A DNA stretch of 64,000 nt from Janthinobacterium agaricidamnosum NBRC 102515 = DSM 9628 (GCF_000723165.1 NZ_HG322949.1:3451101-3515100); one strand, 5' to 3'; positions 39,613 through 50,355 are shown, counted from the first letter of the stretch. The notes: generated from the letters alone by a model not told the origin. Numbers and translations are program-made.

Positions 39613-40296
39613 TTAAATATCAAGAGCCGAATCATCCGCAAGCGCATTATTTTGCACCGGATGCTTCACGCCGCGCCCCAGCAGGAAGATTTCCGACGAC
39701 TTGTCGCGGCTGGCTTTCGGCTTTTTCTGCACTACCACCTTGAATTCGGCGCGGAACTTTTCAACGATCTGGCTGTAACCCATGCCATTAAAACACTTCA
39801 CCAGCAACGCGCCGGACGGTTTGAGGTGCAGTTGAGAAAACTCAATCGCCAAATCGATCAAGTGTTCCATCCGCGCCGCATCCGCGGTAGCGATACCGGA
39901 CAGATTAGGCGCCATATCCGATAATACAAGGTCGGCTTTGCGTCCTTGCAACACTACTTCCAGTTGACGCAAGATTCTTGCCTCACGGAAATCCCCCTGG
40001 ATGAAGTGAAAATCGGCGATCGGCTCCATTTCCAGCATGTCCAGCCCGATCAGGGTGCCGTCGATGCCGCCGCCATCCTTGCCGGCCAGCTTGCGCCGGG
40101 TGTACTGAGCCCAGCTACCGGGCGTACAGCCGAGGTCGACGATGACCTGGCCCGGCTTGATCAATTTCTCGTCTTCATCGATTTCTTTGAGCTTGTATGC
40201 GGCCCGGGCGCGGTAGCCCTCTTTCTGCGCCAACTTCACATAAGGATCATTTATGTGGTCGTGCAACCAGTTTTTGTTTAATTTCTTCTTTGCCAT
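39613..40296 (-). CDS. rlmE: 23S rRNA 2'-O-methyltransferase RlmE (FtsJ/RrmJ)
   Basis: A 227-aa SAM-dependent methyltransferase that modifies U2552 of 23S rRNA. The N-terminus [20 protein letters not shown] and [15 protein letters not shown] are the family hallmark. The SAM site is [15 protein letters not shown]. The catalytic K-D-K-E set is seen around [18 protein letters not shown] and [10 protein letters not shown]. It is divergent from yhbY with 42 bp between start codons, a conserved arrangement in proteobacteria. Confidence 0.96.
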   Translation of the reverse strand: MAKKKLNKNWLHDHINDPYVKLAQKEGYRARAAYKLKEIDEDEKLIKPGQVIVDLGCTPGSWAQYTRRKLAGKDGGGIDGTLIGLDMLEMEPIADFHFIQGDFREARILRQLEVVLQGRKADLVLSDMAPNLSGIATADAARMEHLIDLAIEFSQLHLKPSGALLVKCFNGMGYSQIVEKFRAEFKVVVQKKPKASRDKSSEIFLLGRGVKHPVQNNALADDSALDI

Positions 40297-40338
40297 TCGC
40301 GTAGAATACTGCTTTTAAGGGAATTACTAAAAATTATT

Positions 40339-40809
40339 ATGCTAAAACTTACACCCGTAGAGCGCAGCGCACTGCGCGCCGAAGCACACGCGCTGAAGCC
40401 TATCGTCATCATTGGCGAAGCGGGCTTGACACCTGCTGTACTCAAAGAAATCGACCTGGGCCTGGATTCGCATGGCTTGATTAAAGTTCGCGTGTTCGGC
40501 GACGACCGCGAAGCCCGCGTCGGGATGTACGAGACCATTTGCGGCAATCTCGGCGCCGCCCCGGTACAACATATAGGCAAACTGCTGGTAATCTACCGTC
40601 CGAAAAAAGAAGTGATTAAGGAACGTGTCAGCTCCGGCAAAGGCTTGCGCGAAGTCACGATCGTCAAGGCCAGCGCCAGTGGCACCAAGCGCCCTTCCGT
40701 GACCAAGGTCATGATCAAGGGCAATGAACGGGTGACCGAAGGCGGTTCCATCAAGCGCGCCAAGCCGCGTCAAAAGAGCGCCAAGAAAAGCGCGCTCGGC
40801 AGCAAGTAA
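40339..40809 (+). CDS. yhbY: YhbY family CRM-domain RNA-binding protein
   Basis: A 156-aa ribosome-assembly factor. Residues 1-95 form the CRM domain: LTPVERSALRAEAHALKPIV, then GEAGLTPAVLKEIDLGLDSHGLIKVRV split around a GxxG-like loop, and IGKLLVIYRPK. Escherichia YhbY stops near 97 residues; here a basic tail of about 60 residues follows, rich in Lys, Ser and Gly and ending KPRQKSAKKSALGSK, as in other Burkholderiales. The tail probably contacts rRNA. Confidence 0.93.
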   Translation: MLKLTPVERSALRAEAHALKPIVIIGEAGLTPAVLKEIDLGLDSHGLIKVRVFGDDREARVGMYETICGNLGAAPVQHIGKLLVIYRPKKEVIKERVSSGKGLREVTIVKASASGTKRPSVTKVMIKGNERVTEGGSIKRAKPRQKSAKKSALGSK

Positions 40810-40818
40810 GCACCCCTG

Positions 40819-40886
40819 AACCGGGGACCGGCCACGATTAACAGGCAAGAGATTGCTGCGTCATCGTGGTCGGTTCCCGGTTTTTT
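40819..40886 (+). terminator. Terminator between yhbY and DUF4149 gene
   Basis: A 20-bp imperfect stem (AACCGGGGACCGGCCACGAT with its partner at 40863-40882, two G-U pairs) encloses a 24-nt loop and is followed by TTTTTT. It ends the yhbY transcript. The T-run overlaps the stop codon of the convergent DUF4149 gene. Confidence 0.75.
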
Positions 40887-41334
40887 ATTGCAGCTTCCAG
40901 ATCAGCAAACCGGCCAGCAAGCTTTGTAGTAAATAAATCACACTGGAAATACCGTGCAACATGCCGAAACGGCTTTTGGCGGCGGATTCCATCACACCGC
41001 CCGGCCCGGCCGCGGCGCGCAAGTCCGCCATCAGCGGTTGCAGGCCGAAATGGCTGATCAATGTGCACAACAGCATCAGGAGCACCGTCACCAGCAGCAG
41101 GCGGCGCCGTTTTGCGTCGATTTGTTTCGCTGCCGACAACAAGCCCAGCAACAGCAGCCCGCACACGATAGCCAGCCACGCCTGGCGATGGAACATGGCG
41201 CCGGCGATGCTGCCCGCCAGCACCCGGTCGGAGAGGGTGACGAACAAGGTCGGCGCCACCAGATAGCCGACAGTCCACTGGCTGCCTGCCCACAGGGTGG
41301 CGATCAACAGGCGGATGCGGGCCGGGCTGTTCAT
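40885..41334 (-). CDS. DUF4149 domain-containing membrane protein
   Basis: A 149-aa inner-membrane protein with four hydrophobic segments (about 5-25, 45-65, 78-98, 125-147). It matches DUF4149: LLIATLWAGSQWTVGYLVAP at the start and RFGMLHGISSVIYLLQSLLA near the end. The function is not known. It shares one base with the greA stop (TGATG), a coupling conserved in Burkholderiales. Confidence 0.88.
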   Translation of the reverse strand: MNSPARIRLLIATLWAGSQWTVGYLVAPTLFVTLSDRVLAGSIAGAMFHRQAWLAIVCGLLLLGLLSAAKQIDAKRRRLLLVTVLLMLLCTLISHFGLQPLMADLRAAAGPGGVMESAAKSRFGMLHGISSVIYLLQSLLAGLLIWKLQ

Positions 41335-41810
41335 CAGATGTACAGTACTTCCAGGATTTCGTATTCGCGCGGGCCGGACGGCGCTTGCACCTCGACCACA
41401 TCGCCGGCGTATTTACCGATCAATGCACGTGCGATCGGCGACGTTACCGATACTTTATTCAATTTCAAGTCAGCCTCATCGAGGCCGACGATCTGGTACG
41501 TTACCTTGGCGCCCGATTCCAGGTCTTCCAGGTTGACGGTCGACGCGAACACCACGCGGCCTTCCGCGTCGAGGCTGGCCGGGTCGATGATTTGGGCCGC
41601 GCCCAGCTTGCCTTCCAGCTCGGCGATGCGGCCTTCGACAAACGCCTGGCGTTCCTTGGCCGCGTCGTATTCTGCATTTTCCGACAAGTCACCGTGCGAA
41701 CGCGCCTCGGCGATCGCATCGATGACGATGCGGCGCTCTTTGGTCTTCAAATGATGCAGCTCTTCCTTCAAAAGTTCTGCGCCGAATTTGGTAAGTGGGA
41801 CTGTGGTCAT
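41334..41810 (-). CDS. greA: Transcription elongation factor GreA
   Basis: A 158-aa factor that rescues backtracked RNA polymerase. The start [20 protein letters not shown] is the usual one; the frame extends upstream without homology. The N-terminal coiled coil holds the acidic tip ([20 protein letters not shown]) and the C-terminal FKBP-like domain ends [13 protein letters not shown]. It lies downstream of carB, separated by a terminator-like hairpin. Confidence 0.97.
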   Translation of the reverse strand: MTTVPLTKFGAELLKEELHHLKTKERRIVIDAIAEARSHGDLSENAEYDAAKERQAFVEGRIAELEGKLGAAQIIDPASLDAEGRVVFASTVNLEDLESGAKVTYQIVGLDEADLKLNKVSVTSPIARALIGKYAGDVVEVQAPSGPREYEILEVLYI

Positions 41811-41900
41811 GTTTTCTCTGCTATCTGCTAAACGTAACCGGTGCAAGCCTCGGCGCGGCCCAACCGCAACCGCGCCCATGCAACCGGTCTAACAAGTGAA

Positions 41901-41943
41901 AACCACAGAGGCCGCGCGGTGTTTTGCGCGGGACTCTGTGGTT
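41901..41943 (-). terminator. Terminator-like hairpin between carB and greA
   Basis: A perfect 10-bp stem, AACCACAGAG / CTCTGTGGTT, encloses a GC-rich loop that can itself pair (CCGCGCG with CGCGGG). On the minus strand the stem ends in GGTTTT. It could end the carAB transcript or attenuate read-through into greA. Confidence 0.65.
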
Positions 41944-41973
41944 AAAAGGTACTACCTGATGTTGCCAATAGCC

Positions 41974-44900
41974 TTAGTGTAAGGTTTTATGCAGACCTTG
42001 TAAATCATACACACGCAACTCGTCCAGATGGCGGATGCCTTCGACCGCCGCTTCGGCGCCGGCGATGGTGGTATACGTCGTCACGCGCGCGGCCAGCGCC
42101 GAGGTGCGGATCGCCCGCGAATCGACGATGGCGCTGCGTTTTTCTTCGACGGTATTGACCACCAGCACGATCTCATGGTTCTTGATCATGTCGACCACGT
42201 GCGGACGGCCTTCGATGACCTTGTTCACCGGCGTGACCGGAATACCCGCTGCGGCGATGACCGCGGCGGTGCCCTTGCTGGCCACCAGCGAGAAGCCGGA
42301 ATCGACCAGGTCGCGTGCCACCTGCACGGCGCGCGGCTTGTCGGATGCCTTGACGCTCAGGAACACTTTGCCGGACTTCGGCAAGTTGACGCCGGCGCCC
42401 AGTTGCGACTTGACGAACGCTTCGCCGAAGGTCGTGCCCACGCCCATCACTTCGCCGGTCGATTTCATTTCCGGTCCGAGGATGGTGTCGACGCCAGGGA
42501 ATTTAACGAAGGGGAATACCGCTTCCTTGACGCTGAAGTATGGCGGCACCACTTCCCTGGTAATGCCTTGCGACGCCAGCGACTGGCCGACCATGCAGCG
42601 TGCGGCAATCTTGGCCAATTGCAAGCCGGTGGCTTTCGACACGAAAGGCACGGTCCGCGACGCGCGTGGATTGACTTCCAGCACATAGACTACGTCGCGC
42701 AACTGGCCTTCAACTTCCTGCTTCTGGATCGCAAACTGCACGTTCATCAAGCCGACCACATTCAAGCCCTTGGCCATCAGCGAAGTCTGGCGCTTCAATT
42801 CATCGATGGTTTCCGGCGACAGCGAGTACGGCGGCAGCGAGCAAGCCGAGTCGCCCGAGTGGACGCCGGCCTGTTCGATATGCTCCATCACGCCGCCGAT
42901 GAAGGTGGTTTCACCGTCGGAAATGCAATCGACGTCGCACTCGATCGCGTCGTTCAGGAAGCGGTCCAGCAGCACTGGCGAATCGTGCGACACTTTGACC
43001 GCTTCGCGCATGTAACGCTCCAGGTCGCGCTGTTCGTGGACGATTTCCATCGCCCGGCCGCCCAGTACGTAGGAAGGACGCACCACCAGCGGATAACCGA
43101 TTTCCTGTGCCAGTTGCAAGGCATCGGCTTCGGTGCGCGCGGTGCGGTTAGGCGGCTGGCGCAATTCCAGCTTGTGCAGCATTTGCTGGAAACGCTCGCG
43201 GTCTTCGGCGGCGTCGATCATGTCCGGCGACGTGCCGATGATCGGCACGCCGTTCGCCTCCAGGTCCAGCGCCAGTTTCAGCGGCGTCTGGCCGCCGTAC
43301 TGGACGATCACGCCGACCGGTTTTTCGATGGCGACGATTTCCAGCACGTCTTCCAGCGTCAGCGATTCGAAATACAGGCGGTCCGAGGTGTCATAGTCGG
43401 TCGATACAGTTTCAGGGTTGCAATTGACCATGATGGTCTCGTAACCGTCTTCGCGCATCGCCAGCGCCGCGTGCACGCAGCAATAGTCGAATTCGATACC
43501 CTGGCCGATACGGTTCGGGCCACCGCCCAGCACCATGATCTTTTTCTTGTCGGTCGGGTTCGATTCGCATTCTTCGTCATAGGTCGAATACATGTACGCG
43601 GTGTCGGTCGAGAATTCGGCCGCGCAGGTATCGACGCGCTTGTAGACGGGACGGATGTTCAAGGCATGGCGCTGCTGGCGCACGGCCGTATCGGTGGTTT
43701 GCAGCAAGAAACCCAGGCGACGGTCGGAAAAACCTTTTTGCTTCAACTTGTACAGCGTGGTCTTGTCCAGACTTTCCAGCTTCTGGGTGTCCAGCCACAG
43801 TTCCAGGTCGACGATTTCCTTGATCTGGATCAGGAACCACGGGTCGATCTTGGTCAACTGGTGCACTTCTTCCAAAGTGAAACCTTGGGCAAACGCATCG
43901 CCGACGTACCAGATGCGCTCAGGACCAGGCTCGCCCAGTTCTTCTTCGATCTTTTCGCGGTCCTTGGTTTTTTCATTCATGCCGTCGACGCCGACTTCCA
44001 GGCCGCGCAACGCTTTCTGGAACGATTCCTGGAAGGTGCGGCCGATCGCCATCACCTCGCCGACCGATTTCATCTGGGTGGTCAGATGGTGGTCGGCGGT
44101 CGGGAATTTCTCGAACGTGAAACGTGGAATCTTGGTGACCACGTAGTCGATCGACGGTTCGAACGAGGCCGGGGTCGCGCCGCCGGTGATTTCGTTGCGC
44201 AATTCGTCCAGGGTGAAACCCACGGCCAGCTTGGCCGCGATCTTGGCGATCGGGAAGCCGGTGGCTTTCGACGCCAGCGCCGACGAACGCGACACGCGCG
44301 GATTCATTTCGATGACGATCATGCGGCCATCGACCGGGTTGATCGAGAATTGCACGTTGGAACCGCCGGTGTCGACGCCGATCTCGCGCAGCACCGCCAG
44401 CGAGGCATTGCGCATGATCTGGTATTCCTTGTCGGTCAGCGTTTGCGCCGGCGCCACGGTGATCGAGTCGCCGGTATGCACGCCCATCGGGTCCAGGTTT
44501 TCGATCGAGCAAATGATGATGCAGTTGTCCGCCTTGTCGCGCACCACTTCCATCTCGTACTCTTTCCAGCCCAGCAGCGATTCTTCGATCAGCAGCTCTT
44601 TGGTCGGCGAGGCTTCCAGGCCGCGCTTGCAGATGGTTTCGAATTCTTCTTCGTTGTAGGCGATGCCGCCGCCGCTGCCGCCCATGGTGAACGATGGGCG
44701 GATAATGGTCGGGAAACCCACTTCGCGCTGCACCGCCCACGACTCTTCCATCGAGTGCGCCACGCCGGAACGGGCCGAACCGAGGCCGATCCTGGTCATC
44801 GCGTCCTTGAATTTCGAACGGTCTTCGGCCTTGTCGATGGCTTCAGGCGACGCGCCGATCAGCTCGACATTGTATTTCGCCAGCACGCCATTGTTGTGCA

Positions 44901-45204
44901 AGTCCAGCGCGCAGTTCAGCGCGGTCTGGCCGCCCATGGTCGGCAAGATCGCGTCCGGACGTTCCTTGGCGATGATGCGCTCGACTACCGACCAGGTGAT
45001 CGGTTCGATGTAGGTGACGTCGGCCATTTCCGGGTCGGTCATGATGGTCGCAGGGTTGCTGTTGACCAGAATGACTTTATAACCCTCTTCGCGCAGGGCC
45101 TTGCACGCTTGCGCGCCGGAATAGTCGAATTCGCAGGCCTGGCCGATCACGATCGGGCCGGCGCCAATAATCAGAATACTTTTAATATCTAAACGTTTAG
45201 GCAT
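41974..45204 (-). CDS. carB: Carbamoyl phosphate synthase large subunit CarB
   Basis: A 1076-aa enzyme making carbamoyl phosphate from bicarbonate, ATP and ammonia for arginine and pyrimidine synthesis. The two homologous ATP-grasp halves are visible ([20 protein letters not shown] at the N-terminus; [17 protein letters not shown] near 560). The C-terminal MGS-like allosteric domain (about 940-1076) includes [24 protein letters not shown] sequence. Length is standard. Its start overlaps the carA stop by 8 bp. Confidence 0.98.
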   Translation of the reverse strand: MPKRLDIKSILIIGAGPIVIGQACEFDYSGAQACKALREEGYKVILVNSNPATIMTDPEMADVTYIEPITWSVVERIIAKERPDAILPTMGGQTALNCALDLHNNGVLAKYNVELIGASPEAIDKAEDRSKFKDAMTRIGLGSARSGVAHSMEESWAVQREVGFPTIIRPSFTMGGSGGGIAYNEEEFETICKRGLEASPTKELLIEESLLGWKEYEMEVVRDKADNCIIICSIENLDPMGVHTGDSITVAPAQTLTDKEYQIMRNASLAVLREIGVDTGGSNVQFSINPVDGRMIVIEMNPRVSRSSALASKATGFPIAKIAAKLAVGFTLDELRNEITGGATPASFEPSIDYVVTKIPRFTFEKFPTADHHLTTQMKSVGEVMAIGRTFQESFQKALRGLEVGVDGMNEKTKDREKIEEELGEPGPERIWYVGDAFAQGFTLEEVHQLTKIDPWFLIQIKEIVDLELWLDTQKLESLDKTTLYKLKQKGFSDRRLGFLLQTTDTAVRQQRHALNIRPVYKRVDTCAAEFSTDTAYMYSTYDEECESNPTDKKKIMVLGGGPNRIGQGIEFDYCCVHAALAMREDGYETIMVNCNPETVSTDYDTSDRLYFESLTLEDVLEIVAIEKPVGVIVQYGGQTPLKLALDLEANGVPIIGTSPDMIDAAEDRERFQQMLHKLELRQPPNRTARTEADALQLAQEIGYPLVVRPSYVLGGRAMEIVHEQRDLERYMREAVKVSHDSPVLLDRFLNDAIECDVDCISDGETTFIGGVMEHIEQAGVHSGDSACSLPPYSLSPETIDELKRQTSLMAKGLNVVGLMNVQFAIQKQEVEGQLRDVVYVLEVNPRASRTVPFVSKATGLQLAKIAARCMVGQSLASQGITREVVPPYFSVKEAVFPFVKFPGVDTILGPEMKSTGEVMGVGTTFGEAFVKSQLGAGVNLPKSGKVFLSVKASDKPRAVQVARDLVDSGFSLVASKGTAAVIAAAGIPVTPVNKVIEGRPHVVDMIKNHEIVLVVNTVEEKRSAIVDSRAIRTSALAARVTTYTTIAGAEAAVEGIRHLDELRVYDLQGLHKTLH

Positions 45205-46375
45205 TTTTCTTTTTCTCCTCCGCAGCCATCAAGTTGATGAAGCGGTCAAACAGGTAAGCAACATCCATCGGGCCAGGCGACGCTTCAGGGTGGCCCTGGA
45301 AGCAGAACGCCGGCTTGTCCGTGCGGGCAAAGCCTTGCAGGGAACCGTCGAACAGCGATTCGTGGGTGACCCGGCAATTGGCTGGCAAGGTCGCCGCATC
45401 CACCGCGAAACCGTGGTTTTGCGACGTGATCAGCACTTGTTTCGTGTCCAGGTCTTGCACCGGATGGTTGGCGCCGTGGTGGCCGAATTTCATTTTCAGC
45501 GTCTTGGCGCCGGAAGCGAGCGCCATGATCTGGTGGCCGAGGCAAATGCCGAACACTGGAATGCCGCGTTCGATCAATTCCTTGGTCGCTGCAATCGCGT
45601 AATCGCATGGTTCCGGATCGCCGGGACCATTTGACAGGAAGATGCCGTCCGGATTCAAGGCCAGCGCATCGGCGGCCGATGCCTGGGCCGGCAATACGGT
45701 GACTTTGCAACCGCGCGCGGTCAGCATGCGCAAGATATTGCGCTTGACGCCATAGTCGAACGCCACCACGTGGTATTTCGCGTCAGCATCTTCCAGCTTG
45801 CCGTAACCTTCACCGAGTTTCCACTCGGTTTCGCGGTATTCATACGCCGCCTTGGCCGACACCACCTTGGCCAGGTCCATGCCGGACAGGCCGGGGAAGG
45901 AACGCGCCAACTCCACCGCTTGCGCGGCGGATGGCTCATTGCCTTGCGTACCGACCAGGATGGCGCCGCTTTGCGCACCTTTTTCGCGCAGGATGCGGGT
46001 CAGCTTGCGCGTGTCGATGCCGGCGATGGCCACCACGTTTTCAGCTTTGAGGTAATCGGACAGGGACTGGGTGGAACGGAAATTGGATGCCAGCAAAGGC
46101 AGATCGCGGATGATGAGGCCGGCGGCGTGGACTTTGGAAGATTCAACGTCTTCCGGGTTGACGCCGGTATTGCCGATATGCGGATACGTCAGCGTGACCA
46201 TCTGGCGGCAATAACTTGGGTCGGTGAGGATTTCCTGATAACCGGTCATCGAGGTATTGAATACCACCTCGCCAGTCGTATGACCGGGGGCACCGATGGA
46301 AAAACCTTTAAAGATCGTTCCATCAGCAAGCGCTAGAATGGCTGGAACGGCAGGGCCAGAAAAAAATGGCGGCAA
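45197..46375 (-). CDS. carA: Carbamoyl phosphate synthase small subunit CarA
   Basis: A 392-aa glutaminase subunit. The catalytic cysteine is in [16 protein letters not shown] and the His/Glu pair in [12 protein letters not shown]. The N-terminal domain has [20 protein letters not shown]. There is no ATG near the N-terminus: the likely start is TTG 46375, with an AGGAG site 6 bp upstream. Another TTG at 46381 directly abuts that AGGAG and is less suitable. It is transcribed from the promoter at 46526-46554. Confidence 0.96.
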   Translation of the reverse strand: MPPFFSGPAVPAILALADGTIFKGFSIGAPGHTTGEVVFNTSMTGYQEILTDPSYCRQMVTLTYPHIGNTGVNPEDVESSKVHAAGLIIRDLPLLASNFRSTQSLSDYLKAENVVAIAGIDTRKLTRILREKGAQSGAILVGTQGNEPSAAQAVELARSFPGLSGMDLAKVVSAKAAYEYRETEWKLGEGYGKLEDADAKYHVVAFDYGVKRNILRMLTARGCKVTVLPAQASAADALALNPDGIFLSNGPGDPEPCDYAIAATKELIERGIPVFGICLGHQIMALASGAKTLKMKFGHHGANHPVQDLDTKQVLITSQNHGFAVDAATLPANCRVTHESLFDGSLQGFARTDKPAFCFQGHPEASPGPMDVAYLFDRFINLMAAEEKKKNA

Positions 46376-46525
46376 GGGCAACTCCTGATAAAGTTACCGT
46401 AGCTGCGCCACGTCAGACCGACCGTCAGACAACCCGAGCAGGTGCGCTCACGGGCAGTTGACGATCATTTTGAATGAGGGGATGGGTAGTCGCTACGGTA
46501 TATGTGTGATTGGCTAAACCTTTGA

Positions 46526-46554
46526 ATTATAACCAAAAGGAAGCTTTTCGGCAA
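46526..46554 (-). promoter_or_regulatory. Sigma70 promoter of carAB
   Basis: On the minus strand TTGCCG (46549-46554) and a perfect TATAAT (46526-46531) are spaced 17 bp. The transcript would have a leader of about 140 nt. The leader includes an 8-base pair of complementary blocks (accgtagc at 46396 and gctacggt at 46492) and a repeated GTCAGAC. No known attenuator or PyrR-like site was recognised. The rest of the gap up to 46704 holds no gene. Confidence 0.7.
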
Positions 46555-46704
46555 GGACGAAAAAGCGGAAGGGGGGCGAAAATTTTGCTCTTGCGCAGCT
46601 GATATGCCGCGCCGTACAACAGCGTTAACATTGATGCAAAAGAAATGCCGCCGGACTGGCGTCGGGCGGCATCGGTATGACTTGCACTACGATATCAAGG
46701 CATT

Positions 46705-47112
46705 TCAGCCCAGCGCGGCGATCCCCGCCTTGGCGATTTGCGCATCTTCCGCCGATTTGACGCCGGATACGCCAACCGCGCCGACACAATGGCCGTCGAC
46801 AATAATCGGCACGCCGCCTTCCAGCAAGCCATCGATTTCAGGCGCGCTGAGGAACGATACGCGGCCGCCATTGATCATTTCTTCGTAGATCCGCGATTCG
46901 CGGCGGCCCAGCGCGGCGGTCTTGGCCTTGGCCGGCGCGATGTGCGCGCTGATCGGCGCCACGCCGTCCAGGCGTTGCAGCCACAGCAAGTGACCGCCAT
47001 CGTCGACGATCGAAATAGTCACCGCCCATTTGTTGGCAACAGCTTCCGCTTCAGCGGCGGCCGCGATTTTTTTAATGTCTTCCAGCGTCAAGATTGGTTT
47101 CGATTGCATCAT
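46705..47112 (-). CDS. GlcG/HbpS family heme-binding protein
   Basis: A 135-aa protein of the DUF336 (GlcG/HbpS) family. Signatures: LEDIKKIAAAAEAEAVANKW, then VTISIVDDGGHLLWLQRLDG, GRRESRIYEE, and the glycine-rich GGVPIIVDGHCVGAVGVSG. Members bind heme or act with small-molecule catabolic enzymes. No signal peptide is present. An AAGGATGC ribosome site supports the first of two adjacent ATGs. It follows patatin by 51 bp on the same strand. Confidence 0.85.
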   Translation of the reverse strand: MMQSKPILTLEDIKKIAAAAEAEAVANKWAVTISIVDDGGHLLWLQRLDGVAPISAHIAPAKAKTAALGRRESRIYEEMINGGRVSFLSAPEIDGLLEGGVPIIVDGHCVGAVGVSGVKSAEDAQIAKAGIAALG

Positions 47113-47163
47113 GCATCCTTATTAGATTGAATGTGAATTGTACGACAGCAACATGCCTCTCGC

Positions 47164-48084
47164 CTATGGCGCCGGCGCTTCGCGCCTGGCCTTCAATTTT
47201 TCCTTGATTTGCGCCATCACGGCAAAGGTCGCCTGCTCGCCCGCCAGGATCGCCTGGTTGCGGCTGTTGAAATCGTTGCCCTTCATGGTGCCCAGGCTCG
47301 GCTGTATCACCACGTCGGCGTCCTTCAGCTCGAACTGATTGATGCGCTGGCCCATGATGGCGAAGGTTTGCATGATCACTTCCATCGAGCTGATGGCTTT
47401 TTGCGCTTCCGTTTGCGACGAAATATTGACCGCGATAATAAAATCGGCGCCCATCTCGCGCGCGGCGCGCACCGGCACCGGTGCCACCAGCCCGCCATCG
47501 ACATAGGTACGGCCGGCGATCGTCACCGGCTGGAACACGCCCGGCACCGACGACGACGCGCGCACCGCCATGCCGGTATTGCCACGTTGGAACAGGATCG
47601 CCTGGCCATTCTTCAAATCGGTGGCGACCACCCCGAATGGGATTTTCAGTTTTTCCAGCGGCACATTGTTGACCGCCTTATTCATATAGCTTTGCAGCGC
47701 CTCGCCCTTCAGCACGCCGGACGATTTGCCGAACAGCGGCATGGCCCAGTCGGAAATCGCCGCTTCATCCATGTCGAAGGCCATCTTTTGCAAGGCGAAG
47801 CCGGAATTACCCGCCGCATACAGCGCGCCGACCACGCTGCCGGCGCTGGTGCCGGTAACGATATCGGCATCGATGCCTTGCGATTCAAGCGCCTTGATCA
47901 CGCCGATATGCGCGAAGCCGCGCGCCGCGCCGCCGCCCAGCGCCAAGCCGATCCTGATCTTGCGCGGCACCGGCGCCGGCAGTACCGCGGGCGTCAGGAC
48001 AGGCGTGATTTTGGGCGCGGTGGCTTCGCAGCCGGCCAGCACGAAGGCTGCGATGGCAATCAGGGAAAGGCGTTTTGGGTGCAT
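47164..48084 (-). CDS. Patatin-like phospholipase family lipoprotein
   Basis: A 306-aa lipoprotein phospholipase. The ATG at 48084 gives a lipoprotein signal (MHPKRLSLIAIAAFVLAGCE, lipobox LAGC). Patatin elements: oxyanion loop LALGGGAARGFAHIG, nucleophile serine in GTSAGS, catalytic aspartate in VDGGLVAPVPV. The shape matches the NTE/RssA-type bacterial patatins of about 300 aa that act on envelope phospholipids. It is divergent from the leuA leader region. Confidence 0.9.
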   Translation of the reverse strand: MHPKRLSLIAIAAFVLAGCEATAPKITPVLTPAVLPAPVPRKIRIGLALGGGAARGFAHIGVIKALESQGIDADIVTGTSAGSVVGALYAAGNSGFALQKMAFDMDEAAISDWAMPLFGKSSGVLKGEALQSYMNKAVNNVPLEKLKIPFGVVATDLKNGQAILFQRGNTGMAVRASSSVPGVFQPVTIAGRTYVDGGLVAPVPVRAAREMGADFIIAVNISSQTEAQKAISSMEVIMQTFAIMGQRINQFELKDADVVIQPSLGTMKGNDFNSRNQAILAGEQATFAVMAQIKEKLKARREAPAP

Positions 48085-48266
48085 GGTGTCGTAACGATGG
48101 GAGAATCTGCGCAAAATAGCGACGCCGATTGTAACGTACTTGTGCACGAGCCTGGTGCATTGCGCCACCGCAATCCAAGTCTGCCCCGCCAACGGCGATG
48201 AGAGGCACGCCGGCCTCCCATACGAGCCCATGAACCGGCTTCATCAATTACTTTCCAGAAATACCC

Positions 48267-48296
48267 TTGACAAGCAGTCGCCCGATCCCTTACATT
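48267..48296 (+). promoter_or_regulatory. Candidate sigma70 promoter of the leuA leader transcript
   Basis: A perfect TTGACA (48267-48272) and TACATT (48291-48296) are separated by 18 bp. The predicted start point is near 48303, which is the ATG of the first leader peptide. The transcript would therefore begin close to or at that ATG. Confidence 0.6.
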
Positions 48297-48302
48297 AAAG
48301 CC

Positions 48303-48368
48303 ATGTCCTCCTTCCAACATCCAACCTCTTCCCTGCTGTCGCTATCGCGACTACTAGCACGCGCATAA
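48303..48368 (+). CDS. Putative leucine leader peptide 1 (leuL-like)
   Basis: A 21-codon reading frame, MSSFQHPTSSLLSLSRLLAR-A, ending TAA at 48366. Five leucine codons lie in its last eleven residues and three are CTA, a codon rare in this GC-rich sequence. That is the composition of leucine-operon leader peptides, where stalling on scarce leucyl-tRNA controls downstream expression. No Shine-Dalgarno is seen; the predicted transcription start nearly coincides with the ATG, so translation may be leaderless. A GC-rich hairpin with TTTT follows at 48385-48409. Confidence 0.55.
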   Translation: MSSFQHPTSSLLSLSRLLARA

Positions 48369-48384
48369 ATTTGCCGCAGTGTTA

Positions 48385-48409
48385 CGCCAGCCATACGCCG
48401 GCGCGTTTT
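48385..48409 (+). promoter_or_regulatory. Candidate attenuator hairpin after leader peptide 1
   Basis: CGCC (48385-48388) can pair with GGCG (48400-48403), and an outer CGCGC (48360-48364, inside the end of the leader frame) can alternatively pair with GCGCG (48401-48405). The latter is followed directly by TTTT. Competing pairings next to a leucine-rich leader are what attenuation would need. The stems are short, so this is tentative. Confidence 0.35.
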
Positions 48410-48430
48410 AAACCTCAGGAAGGTTATCCG

Positions 48431-48565
48431 ATGTTTGCACCATCCCGTTTCGATCACCTTATTCACGTTATGGCCATGCGCACCGGCGCACGTCCTGGCT
48501 GCGTCCGCGCTTGCGCCCGCCTGTCGCCGCTACTGCTATCGCTAATGACCGGTTGCCTGGCCTAG
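48431..48565 (+). CDS. Putative leucine leader peptide 2
   Basis: A 44-codon frame with a good ribosome site (AGGAAGG, 7-8 bp before the ATG at 48431). Its C-terminal part reads ARLSPLLLSLMTGCLA and has six of the seven leucine codons, three of them CTA. It stops 78 bp before the leuA start. The leucine cluster at DNA level resembles that of leader peptide 1 (ctgctgtcgctatcg versus ctgctatcgcta), suggesting duplication. It could act as a second leucine sensor or couple translation to leuA. Confidence 0.6.
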   Translation: MFAPSRFDHLIHVMAMRTGARPGCVRACARLSPLLLSLMTGCLA

Positions 48566-48643
48566 CGTAACGTGGCCGCCCGGCAGCCTGTCGCCACACT
48601 CTTCGCTTTACCGATTTCCACCTCATTTCAGGAGTACCCGATC

Positions 48644-50341
48644 ATGATGTTGCAAAACCCAGCTTCCAAATACCGCGCCTTTCCACCTGTGCAATTGAGC
48701 GACCGCCAGTGGCCGAACAACATCATCAGCAAACCGCCGATCTGGATGAGCACCGATTTGCGCGACGGCAATCAGTCGCTGATCGAACCGATGAGCGCGG
48801 AAAAGAAACTGCGCTTTTTCGAGATGCTGATCCAGATCGGCTTGAAGGAAATCGAAGTAGGCTTCCCTTCGGCGTCGCAAACCGATTTTGACTTCGTGCG
48901 CAAGCTGGTCGAGGAAAACCGCATTCCGGACGATGTCACCATCATCGTGCTGACACAGTCGCGTGAAGAATTGATACGCCGCACGGTCGACTCGGTGGTC
49001 GGCGCCAAGCGCGCCATCATCCACTTGTATAACTCGGTGGCGCCGGTGTTCCGCAAGGTGGTGTTCGGCATGTCGCGCGAGGAAATCACGCAAATCGCCA
49101 CCACCGGCACCACGCTGGTCAAGCAACTGGTGGCGCAGCATCCGGAAACCGAATGGGGTTTCGAATACACGCCGGAATCGTTTTCGACCACCGAACTGGA
49201 TTTCTCCAAACACATCTGCGACGCCGTCAGCGCGATCTGGAAGCCGACTCCGGCCAACAAGATGATCATCAACTTGCCGTCGACCGTGGAATGCAGCACG
49301 CCGAACGTATATGCCGACCAGATCGAATGGATGTCGCGCAAGCTGGCGCGACGCGACTCCATCATCATCAGCGTGCACCCGCACAATGACCGCGGCACCG
49401 CGATCGCCTCCGCCGAACTGGCCGTGATGGCCGGCGCCGACCGCGTCGAAGGCTGCCTGTTCGGCAATGGCGAACGCACCGGCAACGTCGACCTGGTGAC
49501 ACTGGCGATGAATTTGTATACCCAGGGCGTGCATCCGGGCCTGGATTTTTCGGATATCGACACGGTCCGTAAATGCGTCGAGGAATGCAACCAGTTGCCG
49601 GTCCATCCGCGCCACCCGTACGCCGGCGACCTGGTGTTCACCGCGTTCTCCGGTTCGCATCAAGATGCCATCAAGAAAGGTTTTGCCAAACAGCAAGCAA
49701 ACTCGATCTGGGAAGTGCCTTACCTGCCGATCGATCCGGCCGACCTGGGCCGCAGCTACGATGCGGTGATCCGCGTCAACAGCCAGTCCGGCAAGGGCGG
49801 CATGGCGTATTTGCTGGAACAGGAATACGGCCTGGTGTTGCCGCGTCGCTTGCAAATCGAATTCTCGCGCGCCGTGCAGGCGGTCGCCGATGAAACCGGA
49901 CGTGAAATCGCCGCCAAGGATATTCATGAGATTTTCGCCAAGGAATATTTAGAACAGACTATTCCTTACGCCTACGGTTCGCACCGCATGGTGGAAGACA
50001 CCAGCAGCGACGAATCGGTACAGATCGACATCAGCCTGACCCACCGCCAGTCGCCGCTGGCGCTGCAAGGCGGCGGCAATGGCCCGATCGACGCCTTCGT
50101 CAACGCGCTGGGACTGGATATCAAGCTGATGGATTACCATGAGCACTCGATCGGCACGGGCGCCAATGCACAGGCGGCCTGCTACGTCGAATTGCGCCTG
50201 GACAATGGTCCGACGCTGTTCGGCGCGGCCATCGACAGCAATATCGTCACCGCCTCGTTCAAGGCGGTGCTGAGCGCGGTCAACCGCCAGTTGAAAATCA
50301 ATCAGAACACCGGCACCACAACGGCCCAGGTCGCGGCTTAA
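48644..50341 (+). CDS. leuA: 2-isopropylmalate synthase LeuA
   Basis: A 565-aa enzyme condensing acetyl-CoA with 2-oxoisovalerate, the first committed step of leucine synthesis. The HMGL-like barrel starts [17 protein letters not shown], with the metal-binding histidines in [17 protein letters not shown] and the glycine-rich [18 protein letters not shown]. The C-terminal LeuA_dimer regulatory domain (about 430-560) mediates leucine inhibition. The first of two adjacent ATGs is chosen from the GGAG site 9 bp upstream. It belongs to the longer LeuA type (about 560 aa). Confidence 0.96.
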   Translation: MMLQNPASKYRAFPPVQLSDRQWPNNIISKPPIWMSTDLRDGNQSLIEPMSAEKKLRFFEMLIQIGLKEIEVGFPSASQTDFDFVRKLVEENRIPDDVTIIVLTQSREELIRRTVDSVVGAKRAIIHLYNSVAPVFRKVVFGMSREEITQIATTGTTLVKQLVAQHPETEWGFEYTPESFSTTELDFSKHICDAVSAIWKPTPANKMIINLPSTVECSTPNVYADQIEWMSRKLARRDSIIISVHPHNDRGTAIASAELAVMAGADRVEGCLFGNGERTGNVDLVTLAMNLYTQGVHPGLDFSDIDTVRKCVEECNQLPVHPRHPYAGDLVFTAFSGSHQDAIKKGFAKQQANSIWEVPYLPIDPADLGRSYDAVIRVNSQSGKGGMAYLLEQEYGLVLPRRLQIEFSRAVQAVADETGREIAAKDIHEIFAKEYLEQTIPYAYGSHRMVEDTSSDESVQIDISLTHRQSPLALQGGGNGPIDAFVNALGLDIKLMDYHEHSIGTGANAQAACYVELRLDNGPTLFGAAIDSNIVTASFKAVLSAVNRQLKINQNTGTTTAQVAA

Positions 50342-50355
50342 GCAGCGACCTCGGT

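Noticed and set aside
42028..45192. 1054-codon open frame antisense to carB, plus antisense frames over ftsH, glmM and leuA
   Set aside because: The sense strands encode full-length conserved enzymes; the antisense products show no domain features.
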